A stretch of 64,000 nt of DNA from Uliginosibacterium sp036017065. GTDB taxonomy: Bacteria; Pseudomonadota; Gammaproteobacteria; Burkholderiales; Rhodocyclaceae. The stretch spans positions 186,001-250,000 of the forward strand of contig NZ_JAYXHR010000001.1 of assembly GCF_036017065.1 (NCBI RefSeq), written 5' to 3'. The translations under genes were made by a program, and so were the position numbers. This document shows positions 58,521-64,000 of this stretch, in pieces (the stretch's first letter is position 1; each line of letters starts with the position of its first letter). Below the pieces are notes generated by a model that was not told where the DNA came from, made no database searches, and saw nothing but the letters and a program-made list of their open reading frames with translations.

Positions 58521-58976
58521 CTACTGGTCGTGCTCGTCCTCGCCACTCTTGAAGTGCTTGGCGGCGTGTTCGTCGCTCTGCCGCTGCTCCTGCTTGTTCT
58601 CCTTGCGCTGCTGCTGCTGGAGTTGCCGCTGGGAGAGGGTGTCGAAGGCCTTCAGGCGGTTGCGCTCCTGCATCCACTGCTGCTGCCCGGCCACGGTCAG
58701 GCGCTTCTGGTGGTCGGTCACTTGCTGCTGCTGGAGGATGGCGTCGTCCAGCTTGGCGAGGAAGGCGCTGTAGTTGCGCATGTCGGCAGGGCCCATGCCG
58801 TTGCGCACGGCCTCCATGTAGCGCTTGCGGTATTCCTCGCGGTAGTCGGTCAGCAGCTGCAGCTTCTCGGCCGCCGTGCGTTCGCCGGCCAGGCACTCGG
58901 CCAGGCGTCGCGTGGCGGAATCCACGCGGTCCTTGGCCATGTCGATGAGGGCTTCGAGCGGGCTCTGCCGGGTCAT
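58521..58976 (-). CDS. fliJ: Flagellar export chaperone FliJ
   Basis: A 151-residue coiled-coil protein that links the FliI ATPase to the export gate. Sequence is almost all helix, rich in Gln, Lys and Arg near the end (QRQLQQQQRKENKQEQRQSDEH). It starts 17 bp after fliI. Confidence 0.88.
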   Translation of the reverse strand: MTRQSPLEALIDMAKDRVDSATRRLAECLAGERTAAEKLQLLTDYREEYRKRYMEAVRNGMGPADMRNYSAFLAKLDDAILQQQQVTDHQKRLTVAGQQQWMQERNRLKAFDTLSQRQLQQQQRKENKQEQRQSDEHAAKHFKSGEDEHDQ

Positions 58977-58993
58977 GGCGTGTCAGCCTTCCT

Positions 58994-60403
58994 TCACATC
59001 TGCTCGCCGAACAGGCCGTGCAGCGCGGCCAGACTGTCCTCGAATTCCGCCCGTTCCTCGATCTTCTGCTGCAGGAAGTTCTCCAGCGCCGGGTACATGC
59101 GTACGGCTTCGTCGAGGAGGGGGTCGGCGCCCTGTTGGTAGGCGCCCACCGCGATGAGGTCGCGCGAGCGCTGATAGCGGGAGAACAGCTGTTTGAAGCG
59201 GCGCACGAGATCGAAGTGGGCGGGGCGCACGAGGTTGTGCATCGCCCGCGAGATCGACTGCTCGATGTCGATGGCGGGGTAGTGGCCCTGGTCCGCGAGC
59301 GCGCGGGTCAGCACGAAGTGGCCGTCGAGGATGGCGCGCGCCGAGTCGGCGATCGGGTCCTGCTGGTCATCGCCTTCGGCCAGCACGGTGTAGAAGGCGG
59401 TGATCGAGCCGCCACCCTCGGCACCGTTGCCCGCGCGTTCCACCAGCGCGGGCAGGCGGGCGAACACACTGGGCGGGTAGCCGCGGGTCACTGGCGGTTC
59501 GCCGATGGCCAACGCGATCTCGCGCTGCGCCATGGCGTAGCGGGTCAGCGAATCCATGATCAGCAGCACCTGCTTGCCCTGGTCGCGGAAATGTTCGGCG
59601 ATGCTGGTGGCGTAGGACGCGCCCTGCAGGCGCATCAGGGGGCTGGTGTCGGCCGGCGCGGCGACGACCACGGAACGGGCCAGGCCTTCGGCGCCGAGGT
59701 TGTGCTCGATGAACTCCTTCACCTCGCGGCCCCGTTCGCCGATCAGGCCCACCACCACCACGTCGGCTGCGGTGTAGCGGGCCATCATGCCAATCAGCAC
59801 CGACTTGCCGACGCCGGAACCGGCGAACAGGCCCACGCGCTGGCCGCGGCCGACGGTCATCAGGCCGTTGATGGCACGGATGCCGACATCCAGCGTGGCG
59901 GAGATGGGCGCGCGGCCCAGCGGGTTGACCGGGCGGCTCTGCAGGGAACGGGTGTTCTGGGTGCCCAGCGGGCCGAGGCTGTCGAGCGGACGGCCGGCGC
60001 CGTCGAGCACGCGGCCCAGCAACTCGTCGCCGACCGGCAGGTGCTTGGCGCGGTCGGAAGCCCGGCGGCGGGGGACGACGCGCTCGCCGGTGGTGGGGGT
60101 CGGCTGCACCGGCTCGTTGGGAATCACCTGGGCACCGGGCGCCAGGCCGAACACGTCGTCGGTGGGCATCATGAACAGCTTCTCGCCTGAGAAACCGACG
60201 ACTTCGCATTCCACCGAGCCACCGCCCGGCACCATCACGCGGCAGCCGGAACCCAGCGACAGCTTCAGTCCGGCGGCCTCCATGACGAGGCCGTTGATGC
60301 GGGTGAGGCGGCCGGACACCTGCAAGGGCGTCGTGGCGCGCGCGATCTTCTCGCAGTCGCGCAGGTAGTTCTTCCAGACATCGGTGAAGTGCTCATTGGC
60401 CAT
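58994..60403 (-). CDS. fliI: Flagellum-specific ATP synthase FliI
   Basis: A 469-residue F1-beta-like ATPase of the flagellar export apparatus. Walker A is GSGVGKS (195-201), followed by LIGERGREVKEFI and VLLIMDSLTRYAMAQREI. A charged insert (about 95-125) follows the N-terminal barrel. The ATG at 60403 overlaps the fliH end by 11 bp; an earlier frame start lacks similarity. Confidence 0.96.
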   Translation of the reverse strand: MANEHFTDVWKNYLRDCEKIARATTPLQVSGRLTRINGLVMEAAGLKLSLGSGCRVMVPGGGSVECEVVGFSGEKLFMMPTDDVFGLAPGAQVIPNEPVQPTPTTGERVVPRRRASDRAKHLPVGDELLGRVLDGAGRPLDSLGPLGTQNTRSLQSRPVNPLGRAPISATLDVGIRAINGLMTVGRGQRVGLFAGSGVGKSVLIGMMARYTAADVVVVGLIGERGREVKEFIEHNLGAEGLARSVVVAAPADTSPLMRLQGASYATSIAEHFRDQGKQVLLIMDSLTRYAMAQREIALAIGEPPVTRGYPPSVFARLPALVERAGNGAEGGGSITAFYTVLAEGDDQQDPIADSARAILDGHFVLTRALADQGHYPAIDIEQSISRAMHNLVRPAHFDLVRRFKQLFSRYQRSRDLIAVGAYQQGADPLLDEAVRMYPALENFLQQKIEERAEFEDSLAALHGLFGEQM

Positions 60404-61133
60404 GGCCGTTGGCACCTCGTGCGTGGTCGTCGAACTGCGCGGCATCCTGGCTCAGGTGCTCCACCACCCGGCGCCAGCGGGTCTGCAGCTGGGCGTCGAT
60501 CTGGGTGCCGGCGGCCTCCACGGTGCAGCCGCCGCGCAGGATGTGGTCATCCTCGACGATGCGGTGGGCCACGCTGTCGAAATGCTCGCCGATGTACTGG
60601 CGCGCCAGCGCGGCGTCCGCCGGGTTGAGGCGGATGGTGGCGTGTTGCTGCGGCAGCTGGTTGAGCGCTTCGCGGATGACGGTGAGCAGGGCCTCCGGGC
60701 GCTCGACGACGGTGTCGCGGACAACCTGGCGGGCGATCTCCAGCGCGAGGGCCTGGATCTCGTGGGCAATCTGCTGGTCCATGTGGCTCAGCGCCTCGTC
60801 CAGGCCGGTGAGCATCTGGTGTAGCTCGGCAGCCTCCATGCGGCCACGCGCCGCGCCTTCCTCATAACCGGCGGCATAGCCCTCGCGGGCGGCGTCATGC
60901 TGGATGCGCTCGATGTCCTCGGCGGTAGGCAGGGCCACGCCGGGGACGATCTCGAAGGGAAGGTCCTCGGCGGGTTGTTCCGTGGCGGGCATCGCGGCCG
61001 CGACGTTGCCGTCCTCGGGCACGGGGTCCGGCCCGACTGCCTGTTCCGGCACGGAGAGCGCGAAGTCTTCCGGTTCCCAGCGCTGGAACGCGCCGGAGGC
61101 CTGGTTGGCGGGGATCATCATGCTGGCTGCCAT
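60393..61133 (-). CDS. fliH: Flagellar assembly protein FliH
   Basis: About 246 residues; FliH regulates FliI. The N-terminus MAASMMIPANQASGAFQRWEPEDF matches the usual family start (IIP..Q...YQRW), so the ATG at 61133 is preferred. The middle has the GAARGRMEAAEL-type Gly-rich repeats and the C-terminus is the FliI-binding part. The frame stays open upstream through a 15-bp tandem repeat to a TTG at 61265, which would add 44 residues made of repeated S-D/N-D-F-A. Neither start has a strong ribosome-binding site, so the real N-terminus is open. Confidence 0.85.
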   Translation of the reverse strand: MAASMMIPANQASGAFQRWEPEDFALSVPEQAVGPDPVPEDGNVAAAMPATEQPAEDLPFEIVPGVALPTAEDIERIQHDAAREGYAAGYEEGAARGRMEAAELHQMLTGLDEALSHMDQQIAHEIQALALEIARQVVRDTVVERPEALLTVIREALNQLPQQHATIRLNPADAALARQYIGEHFDSVAHRIVEDDHILRGGCTVEAAGTQIDAQLQTRWRRVVEHLSQDAAQFDDHARGANGHGQ

Positions 61134-61155
61134 GTCCGTCGTCTGCAGGGATTGA

Positions 61156-61275
61156 TTGAAGGCATCCGAAGCGAAGTCATCCGAAGCGAAGTCATCCGAA
61201 GCGAAGTCATCCGAAGCGAAGTCATTCGAAGCGAAGTCATTCGAAGCGAAGTCATTCGAAGGCAAGGCATCTGAA
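61156..61275 (-). repeat. 15-bp tandem repeat, about eight copies, between fliG and fliH
   Basis: Six near-identical units of gcgaagtcat(c/t)cgaa run from 61171 to 61260, three with C and three with T at the variable base. Degenerate copies flank them (61156-61170 and 61261-61275). The unit length keeps reading frame, and all frames through it are open. In the fliH frame it would encode repeats of S-D/N-D-F-A. The fliG stop (61287) is in the same frame. Confidence 0.85.
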
Positions 61276-61286
61276 GCCTCATCGCC

Positions 61287-62297
61287 TTACACGAAGGCGT
61301 CGTCGCCACCCTTGCCACCCAGGGCGATCTGGCCTTCCTCGGAGAGGCGGCGGGCGATCTTGAGGATCTCCTTCTGCGACGCTTCCACTTCGGAGAGGCG
61401 CACCGGGCCGCGTGCCTCCAGATCCTCGCGCAGCATTTCCGCCGCGCGGGTACTCATGTTCTTGAAGATCTTCTCGCGCATGTCCGGCGCGGCGCCCTTC
61501 AGCGCGATGATGAGCTGGTCGCTCTGCACCTCGCGCAGGATGACCTGGATGCCGCGGTCGTCCACCTCCATGAGGTTCTCGAACACGAACATCTCGTCGA
61601 GGATGCGCTGCGCCAGGTCCGGGTCGTACTCGCGCACGTTGTCCAGGATGGCGGTCTCGGCCGCACTGCCGACGAAGTTGAGGATGTCGGCCGCATGTCG
61701 CGTGCCGCCCATCGAAGCCTTCTTCAGCGACTGCGCGGAGCCGGACAGCACGCGCGTCAGCGCTTCGTTGAGTTCCTTCAGCGCGGTGGGCTGCACGCCG
61801 TCCAGGGTGGCGATGCGCAGCAGCACGTCGTTGCGCTGGCGGTCCGGGAAGTGGCGGATGATCTCGCCGGCGTGGTCGTACTCCAGATGGACCAGGATGG
61901 TGGCGATGATCTGCGGGTGTTCGTTCTTGATGAGGTCGGCGGCGGTGGCCGCGTCCATCCACTTCAGCGACTCGATGCCGGCGGTGTCCGATCCCTGCAG
62001 CACGCGCGAGATCAGGTTGGCCGCGCGCTCGTCGCCCAGCGCCTTGGTCAGCATGACGCGGATGGTCTCCTCGTCCGGCTCGATGCTGGTGCCCTTGGCG
62101 GCGTAGAGCTGCAGCTCGTCCAGCAGCTTCTCGGAATGCTCGCGGGATTGCGGTGGCATCTTGGCCATCGCGGCGCCGAGCTTCTGCACCTCGCGGGGGG
62201 ACAGCAGCTTGAGCACGCCCGCCGCCTCGTCCGGGCCGAGCGTGAGCAGCAGCAGGGCTGCGTTGTCCAGTCCGTCGCTAGCGTCGTTCTTCGGCAC
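61287..62297 (-). CDS. fliG: Flagellar motor switch protein FliG
   Basis: A 336-residue rotor protein with three armadillo-like domains. The EHPQ motif is at 126-129 and MFVFENL at 236-242; the C-terminal torque helix follows (DQLIIALKGA, REKIFKNMSTRAAEMLREDLEARGPV). It starts with GTG behind GGAGG and overlaps the fliF end by 20 bp. The C-terminus (GGDDAFV) is slightly longer than usual and resembles the downstream repeat unit. Confidence 0.95.
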   Translation of the reverse strand: MPKNDASDGLDNAALLLLTLGPDEAAGVLKLLSPREVQKLGAAMAKMPPQSREHSEKLLDELQLYAAKGTSIEPDEETIRVMLTKALGDERAANLISRVLQGSDTAGIESLKWMDAATAADLIKNEHPQIIATILVHLEYDHAGEIIRHFPDRQRNDVLLRIATLDGVQPTALKELNEALTRVLSGSAQSLKKASMGGTRHAADILNFVGSAAETAILDNVREYDPDLAQRILDEMFVFENLMEVDDRGIQVILREVQSDQLIIALKGAAPDMREKIFKNMSTRAAEMLREDLEARGPVRLSEVEASQKEILKIARRLSEEGQIALGGKGGDDAFV

Positions 62298-64000
62298 CGG
62301 CGCCTCCGTTCAGCCATGTCTTGATCAGTTGCGCCACGATGCGCGGGTCCTTCGCCGCGATGTCGCGGGCGCGGGCCACCTTCTTCTCGAAGCTCATCTT
62401 GGCGAGTTCCGCCTCCAGCACTTCCGGCGGGATGTCCTCTTCGCCGGCTTCCTTGCCTTCGCCCTCGGCGGCCGCGGCAGCCTCGGCAGCGGCGGCTGCC
62501 GCTGCGGCTTCGCGTTCCGCCTCGGCTTCCTCTTCCTCCTTCGTCGGCACCGGCATCACGGTGCGCAGCAGCGGGCGCAACACGCCGAAGGCCACGAAGG
62601 CGATCACGCCGAGCAGCACCAGCCAGCGTGCGGCTTCCTTGGCCAGTGCCAGGATTTCCGGGTCCTTCCACCAGGCGACGGTGATGATCTCCGGCCCCGG
62701 TGCATCGGTGAACGGCGCGTTGGCGACGTTCAGCGTATCGCCACGCTGTTCGCTGAATCCCACGGCCTCGCGCACCAGCGCGGTGATCTTCTGCAGCTCG
62801 GCCTCGGGCAGCGGCGTCATCTGCACGTCGCCGCGCGGATTGCGTTCCGATTTGTGGTTGACCACGACAGCGACGGAAAGTCGCTTGATGCTGCCGAGCG
62901 AACGGCGGATGTGCTGGATGGTCTTGTCCAGCTCGTAGTTGGTGGTGGCGCTCTTGTTCGTCGTGAGCGGCACCGGCGCGCTGGCGCCACCCGGCGGCAC
63001 TTGCGGTGTGGTGATGGGGGCGGTGGCCGGCACCGGCGGCTGGTTGGACAGCGCGCCCGGCACGCCGGCGGCCGGCGGCTGGTTGGTCTGGTTGTCCACC
63101 GTCTGCTGCGAGCGGATCGCCGTGTTGGGCGGCGGGTTGGGCTTGTAGAGCTCCGAGGTCTGCTCGGTGGCGTCGAAGTCCACGTCGGCAGCCACCTGCA
63201 CGCGGAAATTCGGCTCGCCCAGCAGCGGCATCAGGATGTTCTGCACGCGCTTGATATAGGCCGCTTCCACTTCCTCGACGTATTGCAGCTGGGTGGGGTC
63301 CAGGGCGGCCAGGCGGGCGTCGCGTTTCTGGGTCAGCAGGTTGCCGCGCTGGTCGATGACGCTGACCGCTTCCGCCGCCAGCTTCGGGACGCTGGACGAA
63401 ACCAGGTGCACGATGCCGGCGACCTGCGCCGGTTCCAGGTTGCGGCCGGGGTGCAGGTTGACGACGACCGACGCGGTGGGCTTTTCTTCGTCGCGCAGGA
63501 AAGCCGTCTGCTTCGGGATGGCGAGGTGGACCCGCGCGCCACCCACCGCGGCCAGCGACTGGATGGTGCGTGCCAGCTCGCCTTCCAGGCCGCGCTGGTA
63601 ATTGATCTGCTCATGGAACTGGGAGATGCCGAGCTTCTGTCCCTCCATCAGCTCGAAGCCGACCAGCCCGCCCTTGGGCAGGCCTTGCGAGGCCAGCAGC
63701 AGGCGCAGCTCGTTGGCGCGATCCGACGGGACCAGGATGGTGGCGCCGTTGGCCTCGACCCGGTAGGGAATGTTCTGCGCCTGCAGTGACGTGACGATGG
63801 CGCCGCCGTCCTTCTCGGCCAGATTGGAGAACAGCACCGAGTACTGCGGCTGGCGGCTCCATAGCCAGACGCCCACCAGCAGGGCGACGGCGAGTGCGAG
63901 CGCAACCGCGCCGGCCATCTTCTGGCGCGGCGTCAGTTTGTTGAAATTGTCCGCAATCGTCTGGAAAGGCGAGGGCGGTGGTGCAGCCAGTACGTCTTCG
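62278..64000 (-). CDS. fliF: Flagellar MS-ring protein FliF, cut by the right window edge
   Basis: The visible part codes for about 574 residues, including one near-N-terminal membrane segment (MAGAVALALAVALLVGVWLW) and the second near the C-terminus (WLVLLGVIAFVAFGVL). The frame continues upstream past the ATG at 63918 (TIADNFNKLTPRQKMAG), as in full-length FliF, so the start lies beyond base 64000. The ring-building motifs are intact. The cytoplasmic tail carries a long Glu/Ala-rich stretch before the FliG-binding end (PPEVLEAELAKMSFEKKVA). Confidence 0.94.
   Translation of the reverse strand, partial: EDVLAAPPPSPFQTIADNFNKLTPRQKMAGAVALALAVALLVGVWLWSRQPQYSVLFSNLAEKDGGAIVTSLQAQNIPYRVEANGATILVPSDRANELRLLLASQGLPKGGLVGFELMEGQKLGISQFHEQINYQRGLEGELARTIQSLAAVGGARVHLAIPKQTAFLRDEEKPTASVVVNLHPGRNLEPAQVAGIVHLVSSSVPKLAAEAVSVIDQRGNLLTQKRDARLAALDPTQLQYVEEVEAAYIKRVQNILMPLLGEPNFRVQVAADVDFDATEQTSELYKPNPPPNTAIRSQQTVDNQTNQPPAAGVPGALSNQPPVPATAPITTPQVPPGGASAPVPLTTNKSATTNYELDKTIQHIRRSLGSIKRLSVAVVVNHKSERNPRGDVQMTPLPEAELQKITALVREAVGFSEQRGDTLNVANAPFTDAPGPEIITVAWWKDPEILALAKEAARWLVLLGVIAFVAFGVLRPLLRTVMPVPTKEEEEAEAEREAAAAAAAAEAAAAAEGEGKEAGEEDIPPEVLEAELAKMSFEKKVARARDIAAKDPRIVAQLIKTWLNGGAGAEERR

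Noticed and set aside
61156..61275. Possible CRISPR array
   Set aside because: The units are directly adjacent with no unique spacers and no cas genes are near, so it is a simple tandem repeat.
1..64000. tRNA, rRNA, insertion sequences, integrases, prophage genes or toxin-antitoxin pairs
   Set aside because: No supporting sequence was recognised on either strand, although a by-eye search for tRNA genes is not exhaustive.

Overview
The window is a piece of a high-GC proteobacterial chromosome, most likely a betaproteobacterium. The evidence is gene order (lplT-alr-radA; a DUF4936 gene beside ygfZ; mltG-tmk-holB-pilZ; divergent ppk and ppx) and protein style rather than any rRNA marker, so the assignment is an inference. 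I saw no tRNA, rRNA, insertion sequence, integrase or CRISPR array.

Layout. (1) 1-8836: the right part of a small natural-product gene cluster. It holds a split NRPS (half condensation domain plus adenylation domain), a free peptidyl carrier protein, a DltA-like adenylating enzyme with its own carrier protein, two adjacent thiolase-fold proteins (one with a catalytic Cys, one without), an acyl-CoA dehydrogenase, and a condensation-like protein cut by the left edge. (2) 9034-20008: a complete gspC-to-gspN type II secretion operon read leftward. (3) 20178-27332: housekeeping genes lplT, a LysR regulator, alr, radA, tpiA, dnaQ and a small exported protein. (4) 27416-34195: a degenerate HD-GYP protein, a serine-linker lipoprotein, parE, DUF4399, DUF4936 and ygfZ. 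(5) 34386-37529: mltG-tmk-holB-pilZ. (6) 37676-41094: a substrate-binding lipoprotein translationally coupled to a sensor histidine kinase, with no response regulator beside it. (7) 41131-49205: ppk and ppx, divergent around a strong Pho box, then an MCE/Mla-type lipid transporter and tatD. (8) 49320-54806: ydfG, xpt and a group of small stress-type proteins around two oxidoreductases. (9) 55027-64000: a leftward flagellar operon fliF-G-H-I-J-K-L-M-N, with fliF cut by the right edge.

How the genes may work together. In the cluster, the two adenylating enzymes would load two separate carrier proteins. The dehydrogenase and the Cys-containing KAS III-like enzyme would then modify or move one acyl group, and condensation-type proteins would join it to the amino acid on the other carrier. 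This resembles the carrier-bound logic of pyrrole-carboxyl formation and transfer in aminocoumarin pathways, but the adenylation signatures here are not prolyl-type, so the product is unknown. Several genes elsewhere are joined by ATGA, GTGA or TGATG overlaps (gspD/E, gspH/I/J, alr/radA, mltG/tmk/holB, binding protein/kinase, mlaE/F and mlaD/lipoprotein), which points to tight co-translation.

The most noteworthy signals are the biosynthetic cluster with its Cys-less thiolase-fold partner, a perfect 11-11-11 inverted repeat inside that cluster, the three-half-site Pho box before ppk, the 15-bp tandem repeat between fliG and fliH, and the degenerate HD-GYP protein.
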